From positions 11,353,978 through 11,417,977 of the forward strand of contig QVOM02000126.1 in assembly GCA_003586115.2 (NCBI GenBank): a stretch of 64,000 bases of DNA. Direction: 5' to 3'. Position 1 is the stretch's first letter. Each line of letters opens with the position of its first letter. Below, in pieces: positions 10,409 through 22,046 of this stretch. The DNA comes from Salvator merianae (lineage: Eukaryota; Chordata; Lepidosauria; Squamata; Teiidae). The position numbers and the translations under genes are program-made. Under the pieces are notes generated by a model that saw nothing but the letters and a program-made list of their open reading frames with translations, had not been told where the DNA came from and searched no databases.

Positions 10409-11399
10409 GAACATAAAAGAAACCCTGCTGGATCAGGCCACAGCCCATCTAGTCCAGCACCCCATCTCACACAGTGGCCCAGAGATAGAACCTAGGGATC
10501 CACTCTAATAGTCATTGATACACCTGACCTCCATGAACTTGTCTAACCATTTTTTAAAAACATTCAGGCTAGTGGCCATCACTATCTCCTCAGGTAATAA
10601 ATTCCATAGACCAGTGACCTTCTGTGTGAAAAAAATACTTGTCAGTCCTAACTTTCCTGCCCGACAGCTTCCTAGAGTGATCTCTGGTTCTAGTGCTGTG
10701 TGATTGAGAAAAGAATTTTCCACAGTATCCTTTCTGAGGTGAGGTGACCAGAATTGTATACAATATTCCAAGTGTGGCCTTACTTTCTATTACTTTCGTA
10801 GTTATTTCTAGTATTGAATTTGGTTTTTTTCATTGATGCTGCATACTGGATTGACATCTTCATTAAGCTATCCACCAGAACCCTAAGATTCCTTTCCTGG
10901 CCTGTCGCGGACGGCTCAGCCCCCATCAGTTAATAAGTGTAATTGGCATTCTTTGCCCCAGTGTGCATCACTTTGGACTTGCTGAGACTGAAGTGCATTT
11001 GCCCCTTGGTAACCTCGAGAGGTCCCTCTGGAGCTTTTTGCAATCTCTCAGTTGTCACTGCCCTGAATCATTTGGTGTCATCTGCAAACTTTTCTATTTC
11101 ACTCCTTACCTCTATTTCTAGATCATTTATGATAAATTACAAGTCACAGGACCCAGTATTGAACCTTGGGGGACTCCATCTTTTACTTCCCTTTATTTTG
11201 AGAGTTGTCTGTTTATTTCTGCTCTCTGTTTCCTGTGCTTTAGCCAGTTATCAATCCAGGACAGAACCTACCTGTCCTCTTATTCCACGACTGATGACTT
11301 TATTCAGGAGCCTTAGATGAGAGACTTTGTCAAAAGCCTTCTGAATGTCCAGGTAGACAGAGTTAACCAGATCACCTTTATCCACATGCTTATTGACAC
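10409..11399 (-). mobile_element. Long CR1-type LINE copy, interrupted by MITE copy B
   Basis: Begins GGAACATAAAAGAAACCCTG and continues inward through CTTCCTAGAGTGATCTCTGG, GACCAGAATTGTATAC, CTTGGGGGACTCCATC and CCTTTATCCACATGCTTATT. These are successive segments of the complement of a CR1 3' region and reverse-transcriptase frame. The copy is nearly 1 kb before the MITE at 11400; it resumes at 11589 (TTGACGCTCAGAAATAAT) and fades by about 11690. Frames are broken. Confidence 0.8.
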
Positions 11400-11588
11400 C
11401 AGCAGTGGTCTGTCGCTTTAAGGGCGGGTGTTCGGAACCCACGGGAAGGGGGTAATTGCTGTTCACGGGGCCTCCGGGCCTCCGTACTGTTGCAGCAGGC
11501 ACGGCCTGGCCCGGAGGCCCCACGAACAGCAATTACCCCCTTCCCGCGGGTTCCGAACACCCGCCCTTAAAGCAACAGACCACCGCTG
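11400..11588. mobile_element. Palindromic MITE, copy B
   Basis: A 189-bp near-perfect hairpin. The left arm begins CAGCAGTGGTCTG and CTTTAAGGGCGGGTGTTCGG; the right arm ends with the complement, CCACCGCTG. It sits inside a CR1 copy, so the target is known. Its flanks ATTGACAC and GTTGACGC are an 8-bp duplication with two G/A changes. Confidence 0.85.
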
Positions 11589-11861
11589 GTTGACGCTCAG
11601 AAATAATATTAGGAAACCTCTGGGTTACCTGTTTGTGGGAGAAGATGTTCCTCTGAATTCTTCAGATTTCATCTCAGAAGAGCCTCATTGCTTGATCCTG
11701 TCTAAATAGATAGCTGAATGGAAATCAAATACATGGGCAGAGGGTTCTTTCTGTATTAGGTTCTATACACAGTCTGTTCTGGATTTGTCCTTTGGGCAGT
11801 GTTTTCCACTCAGCCTAAGCCATTCTTGCTGTTCTACCTAACTATTCTTATTTTATTCTAG

Positions 11862-11930
11862 ATTATAGCTTTTGATGAGCTGAAGACTGACTACAAGAAT
11901 CCTATAGACCAGTGTAATACACTTAACCCT
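11862..11930 (+). CDS. CNIH1: CNIH1 coding exon 2
   Basis: The 69-bp exon (23 codons, phase 0 at both ends) encodes IIAFDELKTDYKNPIDQCN followed by TLNP. This is the conserved cytoplasmic/membrane-proximal cornichon segment that follows the first helix. It is preceded by a pyrimidine tract and AG (TTTTATTCTAG) and followed by GTAAGT. The short join to LVLPEY in exon 3 distinguishes CNIH1 from CNIH2/3, which carry about 16 additional residues here. Residues match vertebrate CNIH1 as I know it. Confidence 0.97.
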
Positions 11931-12320
11931 GTAAGTTTACATAAGTGAAATCTCTTTGCATTAAGTCCTAGACAGACCTTTTTTTTTGTAATTAATCATG
12001 ACTTTGCATGCACTAATAAAATTGTGTTAGATAATATTGTAGTTGACTTAAGTTTCCTTGGCAGACGTTTTTCTCTTTTTTCCCCCCTCAAGTTTGAACT
12101 TCTAATTTATCTGCTGGTGATCTTGTCAGCTTTCTACTAACTTTTCTTTCAATCTGCTTTTTACATTTTCGGCACAAAGACAGTTGAAAAGGTTAAAAAG
12201 ATTAAAAGAGTCAAAATTGCATTAAAGGTGTGTACTGCTCTTTAGTTTAACATTTTAAAACCACTTTCTCTTTTCCGTTTTCTTAGGACCATCTGTATAA
12301 TTTATGTTAACTTTATGTTT

Positions 12321-12342
12321 GGTGTGTGCGTGTGTGTGTGTT
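12321..12342. repeat. Short (GT)n microsatellite
   Basis: GTGTGTGCGTGTGTGTGTG within intron 2; no other feature. Confidence 0.8.
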
Positions 12343-13139
12343 CATTTGCTTGTCTCTCGTCTACTTGGAAGTTATAAAAAGTTCATGGACTCTGTCGTCT
12401 TTTGGCTTGCTTACTGGAGATGGGGAAAACTGTTACATGCTTAAATTCTTCTTTTGCCACTGAATCAGGTGACTTGTGGTTCTTGATGCCAAGAATCCAG
12501 TAGGTTTAATGTTTGCCTTTAAATTAAAAAAAAAACACAGGTTCCTTCTTAACCAGTGTTTGGTTAATGTTGGTGTAGATGTGACCCTAAGCCATGGTAA
12601 AGGGAATTTCCTGGGGGAAACTGGGAAAGAATTAGTGCTTTTCTGAGGCCTATTTCTTATATATGGTTACAAGATTTTGCAGGCAGCCAGGTAGCAAAAT
12701 CACTCAGGTCTCTGCGCCACGTTATAGTAAGAAATTCTCCTCTTTAAATATTTTTCAGCTTCATCCAGTGTTAAGTAACTGGCAGCTGATGGTTTCCTCT
12801 TCTGGAATTGTCCTTTCTGTTGGGAATTCAGACATTCATTGTCTGTGCAGGCTGGGGAAATTGGTTTCACACCCTCTATAGGATTTTACTTGTCCCGTTC
12901 TTATTTTTTATATAAAACATTTATATACTGCTCTTCATTTAATAAAAAAAAAAATCTGGAAGGTAAATTTGACATTTCTGCTCTTGTCCCAAAATAAACT
13001 TATTTGTCTACTCATCTGTTGGTGAATTCGTTTAAATACTAGCAAAAACTGTACACCAGACCGGTAGACACCTTTACGAAAAGATGTGTTGGGGCTCCTG
13101 AGTTCCGTAGTTCAGCAACACCTGAAAGGCTAGATGTGA

Positions 13140-13530
13140 ATCATCTTTATGTGGATATTAAATTAATTAAATTTAAGAATTTATATCCTGCCCTTGACCT
13201 AAAGGTCCCAGGGCAAATCACAATAATAAAACAATATGGGGTGTCTTAAAACATATTCAGCATATAATCCTGCCTCCCTTCTTGGCAGGACAACACCCAG
13301 AGGAAGCTAAACATCAAAGGCATGGGGGAAGAGAAATGTTTTAACCAGGCACCAAAAACCATATAATGTAGATACCTGGTGAACCTCCAGAGGGAGGTGG
13401 TTCCAGAGTCTGGGGGCCGCCACAGAAAAGGCCCTCCTGCATGTCCCTGCCCCTAGCACCTCTGAGAGTGGAAGAACTACAAGACAACCATCAATAGTGC
13501 CGATAACAGATGTGCTCAAAAAATTGGAAG
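13140..13530 (-). mobile_element. L2-like LINE 3' end
   Basis: On the - strand the frame reads RRAFSVAAPRLWNHLPLEV and TFLFPHAFDV, the ORF2 C-terminus of an L2-like LINE. It is followed at lower coordinates by a 3' region whose + strand reads TTATATCCTGCCCTTGACCT. Located in CNIH1 intron 2. Confidence 0.65.
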
Positions 13531-16491
13531 ATTAAATGAAAATAGTCCACAGTTCCATGGATGCGCTCTTCCTTTGCTTGAAGTGTTTCTATTTCGCTTG
13601 TTGCCAAACCAGTAGAAATGATGCTAGCAAAGCTGCAGGGGACCTTTTTGCTTTGGACCTGTGGGGTTGCATTTCTGCAGGGAAGGGGTGAGGAGTTTTT
13701 GATCCGTTTCCATCAGGGTAGCCAGCATGGCAGGAGTGAGGGATGGTGACAGTTCAAGTCCAGGGAAATCAGGAGGACCCCATACCTGCATTAGATAAGT
13801 TTTATAGGGTCGCCTTAGGGCTTTGCTGGTGAGGAGGAACTTGGGTCCACGGAGCACAGCTGCCTCTCTTAGAAACAGGCTTTGCATTTTATATATATGC
13901 GAACATTTGCAAGTCAGGTCTGCAAAGGAGGAGCCGTCTGTGGAAAGCAGAGGAGGCAGTGAACCTGAAGACCGGCTTTGCATGGAACAGTTTACCCTAC
14001 TCAAGTCATCGCTCATTTGGTGTGGGAGGGTGAGGAAATGTTCATGCCATTTATGTGTATCTTATGCTCAGACTTATAACTAAAAAAAAGGAGTCATTTG
14101 CATGTTCTACCAAACTGCCGGGCCTTTCTGAGCTCCCTGATAATGTGTGAAATATACGCATTTGGACTTTGATTTGAAGGAACGTTGCACCTATAAATGA
14201 ATCTTTCGCTGGAACCAGAAAGGCGCTGGAATCGTGAGGCAGAAGTCCTCTTTAAAGATAAGATTGCCTGCAGGTTTGCAGGGCTTTCAGCACTGAGCTC
14301 TCCTTTTTAACGTTTGCGACTTTATTCAAATAATTTATGCTTAGTGTGCTTACAGTATCATATTGCTTAGGAGGCCTGGAGCTAGAATTCCTCCCAGCTT
14401 TTGGGCCCATGCAAATCTGAATAATGTGTTCTAATGGCAGAGTTTGCTCCTTGCATCGTTTGCTGCCGTTTGAGATGAAGCGACGAGCGTCGGCTTAGCA
14501 GACTGTGTAGTCATCTCCATGCTGACTTTGGTTTGCTACGAACTGATATTCATGGTGAATAAATCATCTGTGTGGCCTGTAGGCTTCCGCAGAAAGGCCT
14601 GATAAGATCGATAAGAAATATCTATGTCAGAAAGGAAAATTACAAGTGTTTTTGTAAAAATCTGGGTAGTAAAACCCGAGGCTGCAAACAAACTGACTCT
14701 AGGATATGTATGTTCTCTTCTGCAAAGCAGATTTTTTGCTGGTTATTTATGGATGTCCTTTGTGTTTCAGTACGGTATTGATCTGAACTCTGCCAGAGTT
14801 TTTATAAAGAGAAGGCACTCGTAAAACAAAAGGCTTCGTTTACTGCCATGCATTGAACTCTGAAACTTCAGAATCTAGAGGACGTTTTGACACTTTTAGC
14901 TAAATAGGTTGGAACTCTTAAAACATCTTTAAAAAATCAAAGCATAGAGATTTAATATGAGTTGTAGACTTGCTGAGCTCTATCTGAAAGTAGGAAGGCT
15001 GAAATTTCTACTTCTGATCTTCATGGCGGTGAACAAAATGGAGAGAATTTGGAAGCAGAATGTTCTGTGAAGCAAGAAAACAGAGAAAATCCAGTATTGT
15101 TCTGCCACGTGTTCAGTAGATAACGATGCTAATGTTGATGTTGGAGGAATGGTTGGTTCTTGAATTTCTGAGGGATCAACGCTGGAGCAACTGATGACTG
15201 GCAGAAGCGTATCGAACTGCAGCGTGTAACATTTGAACTGCCCAAAAGGATGGAAGTGTAAAAATCTCCCCATACAAGCCTGTGAGTCTACAAAAACAGG
15301 AGAAATGCGGGACTGCAAATGTGTGTTAAGTATGCAAGGGAAAATTTAACAGCACCATTTAGCGGCTCTCCCTCCCTCTGAGTTCTGTTTCCCAGCTAGC
15401 CTTGCAGCTGGGAGTGGGCGGGACCACACGGGGCCTGCAATGACATCATTGCATGCTCACAGGGATCCTGACATTTTTCTGGGCTCTGTCAAGCCTGAAT
15501 GGGGCTTGATAAGTGATGCTGTTAGACTTTCCCTCACACACTTGCTACTCACCTTTCTCTTCTGCTTGCAAAGACACAGACTTGCAGGGGGGAGATTCCT
15601 ATACGCCCCCCGCCTTGGGGCAGTTTGAATGTTATAAATTGCAGTTCGTAACATCTTTAATGACCATTCAGCTCAGCTGGTAGATGTAGTGAACCTCAAT
15701 ATAGCTTGGGGATGGTGGAGATTTTTGGGGTTTTTTTGCCACAGAAAATTAAATGCCTTGTCTTTGTCTCTTTATAGTTGTACTGTGTTTAATGAAAGAT
15801 AAAGAATGCAGTGTGTTAGCTATGTCTATCCAGTGGTTTGTTCTCAATCTGGCAATTGAAGGTAATGGCCAGCCATCGCTTACTATTATTTTGGCCTGAA
15901 TATAGGCCTTCCTTTTTTAATGAAGAATGCTATTTTTAATAAATGGCCTATAATCGGGCTTCTGAAATCCCTCAGGCCATAAACTATATCAATGGTGGTG
16001 CTACAAATTTAGGTGGTTGACCTATTTTCAAATGCAACCTATGATTCTTCTATCTCTGGTCTGAGTTAAGAGACTGTGTCTGTTCTTTTAAAAACAGTCT
16101 TGAAAAAGCAGTGCTTTTGCTCCAGATTTCAGACTTTGAACCCGAGCACAGATTTCTCTAAGTGTGCGTGGATTTACAGTCATATGTGTATGGCACTTGG
16201 ATGCTTGGTAGCCCCAGTTGACCCAGACAGCAGTAACTCCTGCCTTAAAAGATCAACTGGAGTGCTGATATTCCCATCTCTAAGCTTGCTGTTAGAAGTA
16301 ACTCAGCAGAGGTGATCCAGACCCTTCCCAAAACTAATTGCAGTGTTGCTTACTGGTATGAAATGGAGGCATAAGTTGTAGTCATGAACACCAACTTGGA
16401 CAGGGCACTTCATGGAAGATAAGCCAGTCAGTGGCTACTAACCACGATGGCTGCATATTTCTTTTGGCACGTTAAGAAAGTATTAGACGCA
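13531..16491 (+). other. CNIH1 intron 2, mostly unique DNA
   Basis: About 3 kb without recognised repeats. A 130-codon minus-strand frame at 13624-14016 and several shorter ones exist but show no domain or splice context. This is the longest repeat-poor part of the gene, so it is a reasonable place to look for conserved intronic elements, though sequence alone does not show any. Confidence 0.5.
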
Positions 16492-16990
16492 TTCATGGAG
16501 GTCAGGTGTATCAAGGGCTGCTAGGATGGATGCCTGTATGCCACCTCCAGGTTTTAGAGACAGGCAGGATGTCTCATAAGGCCATTTGCAGAGAATTGAG
16601 AGCAGATGAAGGTTTCGCTTTTGTCTTCTGCTTGAGAATGCCCAGAAGCAAGTGGTAGGTCACTGTGTGAGACAGGATGCTGGACCAGATTGGGCTGTGG
16701 CCTGATCCAGCAGAGCTTCTCTTATGTTTTTATAGACAAATTCATGGAGGACTAGTGTATCAGCTACTAGAAGGGATGCCTACGTAGCACCTCCAATCCA
16801 GGAGTGCTCCTCTTATGTTCTTAGGATGCTTCTAAAGGCCATTTGCCGGGAGTTGAGGACAGGTGAAGATTTTGCCTTCGTCTTCTGCTTGAGAATGTTC
16901 AGGAGCAGTTGGTGGGCCACTGTGTGTGAGAGGATGCTGGACTAGATGGGCCGTGGCCTGATCCAGCAGGGCTCCTCTTATGTTCTCATG
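16492..16990 (+). mobile_element. CR1-type 3' ends in tandem (intron 2)
   Basis: Head-to-tail units ending at about 16734, 16826 and 16990, each with TTCATGGAGGWCWRGTGTATC at its start and CTCTTATGTTYTTA or CTCATG at its end. The middle unit is internally deleted. Confidence 0.75.
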
Positions 16991-17454
16991 CACCAGGGGA
17001 AAACGCCAGTTGCTGGATAATATGAGTGGTAAGGTTGTTGGTCTTAGCTGCTGTGAGGGACAGATGTTCCTCGAGACGGGTCCATGATTGAACCCAGGAT
17101 TGTTGATCAAAACTACATGAAGCAGACTAACCATTTCTACGTGTCTTCTAACTGATTAGTATCTCCAAAGTACTCAAAACTGTTTTTTTTTTAAATTTCG
17201 TACTGCAAATTCCATCAACAGCACTAAGTTCTGTTGAAACAGTTTACTCCAGCTGCATTGTGTATGGTCTACTTGTTTTGTGGAGCATCGTGATAGAGTG
17301 TGGATAAGAACGCTTGCCAAGTCTAATCTTGTCTGACGCTGCCTTTGCTTATTGTATTTCACGTTTTCTTTTTCCTGAGTAATCCAGTGCCTTCGTGTGA
17401 CTTAATCGTGAAACGCTGAGACGGAGTATCTGACCTGGGTATTTTCCTTTCCAG

Positions 17455-17567
17455 CTTGTCCTTCCAGAGTACCTCATCCACGCATTCTTCTGTGTTATGT
17501 TTCTGTGTGCAACCGAGTGGCTCACGCTGGGTCTCAATATGCCATTATTGGCGTACCACATCTGGAG
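17455..17567 (+). CDS. CNIH1: CNIH1 coding exon 3
   Basis: A 113-bp exon opening after CCTTTCCAG and closing at GTAATG. It encodes [12 protein letters not shown], then [16 protein letters not shown] and MPLLAYHIW, ending two bases into an Arg codon completed by exon 4. It holds the second and third hydrophobic segments of the cornichon fold. Against human CNIH1 the CAAEW motif reads CATEW, an Ala-to-Thr change. Phase and residues agree exactly with exon 4. Confidence 0.97.
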
Positions 17568-17684
17568 GTAATGATGGGCCTGGCTTGGTGCCAGTTTGGT
17601 CGAGGCGGGGGGCGGAAGAAAGGCTTGGCTGCATAGTTTCATGTGGACTTCCGTGGAAATGAAAGCTCCTATATATAAATACCT

Positions 17685-18147
17685 AAAATCATGTGTGGTG
17701 TGAAAAAGGTGGACAGAGAAAAATTCTTTGCTCTGTCACACACACTAGGACCAGGGGGCACTCTGTGAAGCTGATGGGCAGGAGAGTTAAGACCGACAAG
17801 GGGGAGTATTTTTTAACCCAGGGGGTCATCGGTCTATGGAATTTACTACTGGAAGAGGAGGTGACAGCAGGCAGCCTGGATAGCTTTAAGAATGGATTGG
17901 ACAGATTCATGGAGGGCAGAGTATCAATGGCTACTAGAATGGATGCCCAGGTACTGCCTCCGGGGTGGAGAGAGAGGCAGGATGCCTCTAAAGGCTCTTT
18001 GCAGGGAGTCGAGAGCAGGTGAAGGTTTTGCCTTTCTCTTCTGCTTCAGAATGCCCAGAAGCAATTGATGGGCCACTGTGTGAGACAGGATGCTGGACTA
18101 GATGGGACGTGGCCTGATCCAGCAGAACCCCTCTTACGTTCTTGTGT
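17685..18147 (+). mobile_element. CR1-type LINE 3' end (intron 3)
   Basis: Begins about 17685 with AAATCATGTGTGGTGTGAAA, runs through GAAGCTGATGGGCAGGAGAG and GTCTATGGAATTTACTACTG, and ends CCTCTTACGTTCTTGTG. It extends about 250 bp further 5' than most copies in the window, matching the part just after the reverse-transcriptase frame seen at 38.9 kb. It lies about 120 bp after exon 3. Confidence 0.8.
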
Positions 18148-18469
18148 AGCAGCAGTTTAAGTGATGCTGCTAAACTCAGCTGCTGCATTTTCACTTCATG
18201 AGCAACTGTATAGTACAGGCAAAGCTGCTATGTGTGTGTGTGTTGCCTAAAGAGCAGATTCCTGGATGTCTCACTTCTGCCTTACAGGAAAGTGAGTCAC
18301 CGTTTCTGATTGTTGGTAGGACAGAGGTCAGGAAATGAGGCAGATCCAAAGTGCCTGTAGCGTCCTGCGTGATTCTGTTTTCCATGGTTTTCACTTGCTG
18401 CATAAGGTGCCCCCCCCTTTTTCTGATTCTCAAAGCATTACAGGCAAGAGCTGGCTTCCTTGTGCAGCT

Positions 18470-18697
18470 GGTTGACCGCTGTGGACTAGATGGGCCCTGG
18501 GTCCATTTCAGCGGGGGCATTTCTGGGGTTCTTATGCCTCTGAAGGCCAGCTGCTGGGAGACGGTCAGCAAAGCAAGCTGTGTGCCCGTGTCCTGCTGGT
18601 GGGCTTACCTGGGCAACTGGTTAGCCACTCTTGAGATCAGACTGCTGGGCTAGACAGGCCATGGGTCCAATCCATTGGACACCTCTTATGTTCTTAT
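18470..18697 (+). mobile_element. Diverged CR1-type 3' end
   Basis: Carries GGACTAGATGGGCCCTGGGT and, at its end, TGGACACCTCTTATGTTCTT. The interior differs from the main subfamily (GGGCTTACCTGGGCAACTGG), so it is a related but separate CR1 subfamily, like the units at 56.3-57.3 kb. Confidence 0.6.
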
Positions 18698-18724
18698 GCA
18701 TTAAAAACAAGGGATCAGGTCATT

Positions 18725-18870
18725 TGTACAGCTAGTTGCTAACTCCAAGTATGACTGACTGGAAAGTTCAGGCCTTGGCATCGCCCCATAAGAGGCAATT
18801 GCAAACCACTTCTGTATGTGCCAAGAAAACTGCATGGAGGTGCCCACAGAGTCCCTGGGACTTGGCCCTG
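18725..18870 (+). mobile_element. Fragment of tRNA-related SINE
   Basis: Contains AACTCCAAGTATGACTGACT, GCAATTGCAAACCACTTCTG and GAAAACTGCATGGAGGTGCC. Their complements are the body of the SINE family seen at 40.3 and 52.7 kb, here in the opposite orientation. Ends are eroded. Confidence 0.5.
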
Positions 18871-19273
18871 GCTGGATGGCACCCAGACAGCAGCCAAACA
18901 TACATGTTTCAGAAGGGGAACTGCTTCGTTCCTTCAGACTCTTTTCCTGTGTGCTTCAGCAGATCAGAAAGGCAGCTGCAGTTAGGTTCGATAGTTAGGC
19001 GTGCATTTTGTGAAGTCGGTGCCATTTGTGTGGGATGATTTCAGAATCCTTGGAAGATGGAAGTGATAATTAGGCAGAGATTTGTTGCTTCCTTACACAC
19101 AGCTCATTTTAGCTTGTTTTGTTTCATGTCAAATAATGCAGTAGTACACTTAATAATGAACTGTGAGAGGCTATTCAAATCCTACTGGGTTGGTTATAGA
19201 TGCATTTCCTTTTGCCTGGAAAATAAAAGACATTTTCTCCTGGCTTTCTAATAACGCAAATCCACTTTTCCAG

Positions 19274-19417
19274 GTATATGAGTAGGCCTGTGATGAGCGG
19301 CCCAGGACTCTACGACCCAACAACCATCATGAATGCCGACATTTTAGCATATTGCCAGAAGGAAGGATGGTGCAAACTAGCGTTTTACCTTCTGTCTTTT
19401 TTTTACTACCTATATGG
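19274..19417 (+). CDS. CNIH1: CNIH1 coding exon 4
   Basis: A 144-bp exon after TTTTCCAG, completing Arg and encoding [37 protein letters not shown] and [10 protein letters not shown], then two bases of a Gly codon before GTAAGT. The [17 protein letters not shown] stretch is a hallmark of CNIH1; LLSFFYYLY starts the last membrane helix. Ser replaces the Ala of human CNIH1 in LLAFFYYLY. A mobile element starts only about 20 bp beyond the donor. Confidence 0.97.
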
Positions 19418-19437
19418 GTAAGTTCCGTTTTTATTTT

Positions 19438-20050
19438 TTACTAGCGGTCCCGGCCACGCGTTGCTGTGGCTCAGTCTGGTTAAATGGAAAAGAAAGAAAA
19501 GAGAAAGCGCCCGTTTCTAATATGTTGAATTTCACAATGCTTGTGGGTATACAATATTTTTAAAACCGTTAAAACAACGAAATGAAAAACAATGGAAAAA
19601 GAAAAAAATGAACTATACTGACGAAATGAACGGTATGTTAAACGACACAGCTCAATTCCAACGCAATGTCACGCGAAATAATTACATCAAAATGAAAATA
19701 AAGCAAAATCTATGACAATGCAATTTAACAATGCAATCGGAAACATGGAAATGGAATTGTAACAGTGGAAATCTGGAAATCATACATGGATTGGAAATCA
19801 GAAACACTGAAATGGAATCGTAAAATATGTAGTATAGCGTGTGCTGCTGTTACGTCCAGCAGATGGTGCTGTTTTTCCAAAAAAAACCTGTTTTTACCTG
19901 TCACAGGTGTGACATCTATATAATATAGGTATATAAAAAGGCGCGCAGACTCGACTGCAATGTTGTGTCAGAATTTCAAAGCAATCAGTGAAGAACTTTC
20001 GGAGATTAGCGATTTTGAACAAACGAACATTTACATTTTTATTTATATAG
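19438..20050 (+). mobile_element. Non-autonomous mobile element next to the exon 4 donor
   Basis: The left end reads CTAGCGGTCCCGGCCACGCG then TTGCTGTGGC. The right end reads GAACAAACGAACATTTACAT then TTTTATTTATATAG. The roughly 610-bp interior is A-rich with repeated GGAAATGGAAT/GGAAATC units and no long frame. Elements with a CCCGGCCACGCGTTGC head and a TATATAGAT tail are widespread in animal genomes. I cannot assign this one securely to Helitrons or to a retroelement class, so the class is left open. Confidence 0.55.
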
Positions 20051-20128
20051 ATTTCTGTATTATGGTGTCTGTCCAGGAGCTCAATATCATTGCTAGATTA
20101 GGAAAAGAAAGCAAGCAAAAAAGGCTAA

Positions 20129-20385
20129 TAGGTTTTATTATGTATTCTGGATCAAGAGGCCCAAAATGGCCTCCTGGTCCACTTTAAATCCAGATTATTG
20201 GTAGACTTCAATATCGAGGTCTTCTGGCATACTAGGGCTAAGGGGGGGACCCAATTTGGTGGCGTGGTTTGTGGTGCTGCTGAAATGGATGCCCCAGGAG
20301 CTGGACCAGAGCAGATTAGGAGCAGCTTCTGCCTGATCTGGATCCATAGGTCCAGACCTGCACAGGTAAGTGTGGAAAGGCCCAA
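20129..20385. mobile_element. Inverted-repeat element, family F4
   Basis: Shares GGATCAAGAGGCCCAAAATG, TGCTGAAATGGATGCCCC and a right end GTAAGTGTGGAAAGGCCC with the F4 elements at 45.8, 48.9, 58.6, 59.2 and 63.6 kb. Non-coding. Confidence 0.45.
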
Positions 20386-20679
20386 TGACAGACCATTCTC
20401 TATATGCAGGAGAACTATACAGAGGTGCTCACAGAATCACTGAGAGCTGAACTGTATTCAGTGATGCACAATACCATCAGGCTGTTGTGTTAAAAAAACA
20501 AAAAATAAGGCAAAAAGCCCCAGTTACTTAAAAGTTATAATTTCGCAGTCTTTTCCATAACAGGTGTTATATTTCCGTAATTGGTTTGACATGATTGAGA
20601 AGGTGGATGTTTCTTAATAAGCAGAACCTCACTGGCACATCTGAGAAGGCAAAGGGGCATTTAATAAAATATTCTAAGA

Positions 20680-20816
20680 CTGCAACCTGATGTCTGTTAT
20701 TTATTCTGCTATATGTGGATATTCTGGAATAAAGCAAGGATATTCCGGAATATCCATTCTTTATTCCAGAATATCCAAATATAGTGGAATAAGTATGTGA
20801 TGTGTGGATGCAGCCC
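20680..20816. mobile_element. Palindromic element, family W
   Basis: Both arms carry TATTCYRGAATATCC and TTATTCCA-type words around a central ATATCCATTCTTTATTCCAG. The right end is GTGTGGATGCAGCCC. Related copies at 44074-44215 and 44301-44436 end in GTCTGGAYGCAGCC. Confidence 0.6.
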
Positions 20817-20936
20817 AAGTCTACCAGGGAGATGCTGCTTCTTCATAACTTCACCCCTGATTCTATACAAACTATATTTTAAGGAAAGATACTCTGTGCC
20901 GTGTTTCTGAAGTCTTGTTTTGAGATATGATGGGCG

Positions 20937-21075
20937 TCATCCTGCCAGGGAGGGAGGGTTATATTTTAAATTTGTTTTAAGAATATTGTATATATTTTAT
21001 CTTGTTATCATTGCGACCTCCCCTGGGAGCTTTTGGTGAAGATTGGGATATAAATTGTTAAATAAATAAAATAAG
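20937..21075 (+). mobile_element. LINE/SINE-type 3' tail
   Basis: Ends CTTTTGGTGAAGATTGGGAT then ATAAATTGTTAAATAAATAAAATA, the 'GGGATATAAAT...AATAAATAAA' tail common to L2-type and related retroposons in reptiles. Confidence 0.45.
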
Positions 21076-22046
21076 AAGAAGCCATTGTTTGGAAGCCTGA
21101 AGATGTTTTGCCTATGACTTTTTTCTAGCCTGTCATTTACCAAACGGTCTCAAGAAAGATAGATAGTGAAATGAATAAAAACAAATTTCAATCCAGCAAA
21201 GCAGAGGCCTTGCCAAATTTGCCGGGAGTAATTCCAAACAAAGTTAAGGGTGCGTTCAGATTAGCGATTTTTAAAACTGCCTGAATAAAAGGAGCAAATA
21301 ATTCCTGGGCATACAGAAAAAAAGTCTTCCAAACACAGTTACCTGTTGAGTCGATTCAACACTCACCCATAGTACAGCCTCTTCACTTCACAGACAAGGT
21401 ACCAAACATGCAGAGGGTGCTGCTCACTGATTGGCCACTGGGTATGAAATCCCCTCCTCTCTGCTGAAGCAGTTTCCATCTCCTTAACTGCCATTTTTGT
21501 GTGTGTGCAAAAGAAATGTTCCGAAAAAACTCAAGTCTTTCTCTCACTCCTTGTTATTATATGAAGTCTAGTGTGCTGTTTAAACACAGAAGGCAAGATA
21601 GGAGTTATTTTTTTAGTTGCGCTTTCAGCTTCCTTCAATCTTCAAATGTTCCCAATACTGGCAAGAGCTCAATGGTGCCCCTCCCTCCCCATCCGATTGT
21701 CTGATGGGTTCCTGTAAGGCTGTGATTGGTGGAGGTGCTCCTGCTCAGCTCTAAGGTGACCCGAGAGATCTTTTCGTCTAGCTGTTGAAGGGACAAATAT
21801 TTACCTGCTTGGGGGCACTTGGAGGCCCTTGGAGACATGGTAAGGCAAATTTTCCTATTTCCTGTGTGCCCCCTCGGGTCAAATTCACCAGAAGGTGACT
21901 GAAATACCTAGTCTGAACACACCCTAAGTTACTGGATATCATTAATTTATAATGGAGGATGAGTTTTTGGTAGGGTGAAGGGAATGGAAGGGATAGGAAA
22001 AAAACAGCGTGTTGAAGCTTTTATTCTGTTGTAATAACTATAACAC

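Noticed and set aside
12170..12235. An alternative CNIH1 exon with Lys/Leu repeats, as in CNIH2/3
   Set aside because: The candidate stretch (TTGAAAAGGTTAAAAAGATT) reaches a stop in each useful frame and lacks a good acceptor.
13624..14016. A 130-codon minus-strand frame in CNIH1 intron 2 as a nested gene
   Set aside because: No recognised domain, no paired splice sites and no promoter signal; length alone is not enough in 64 kb.
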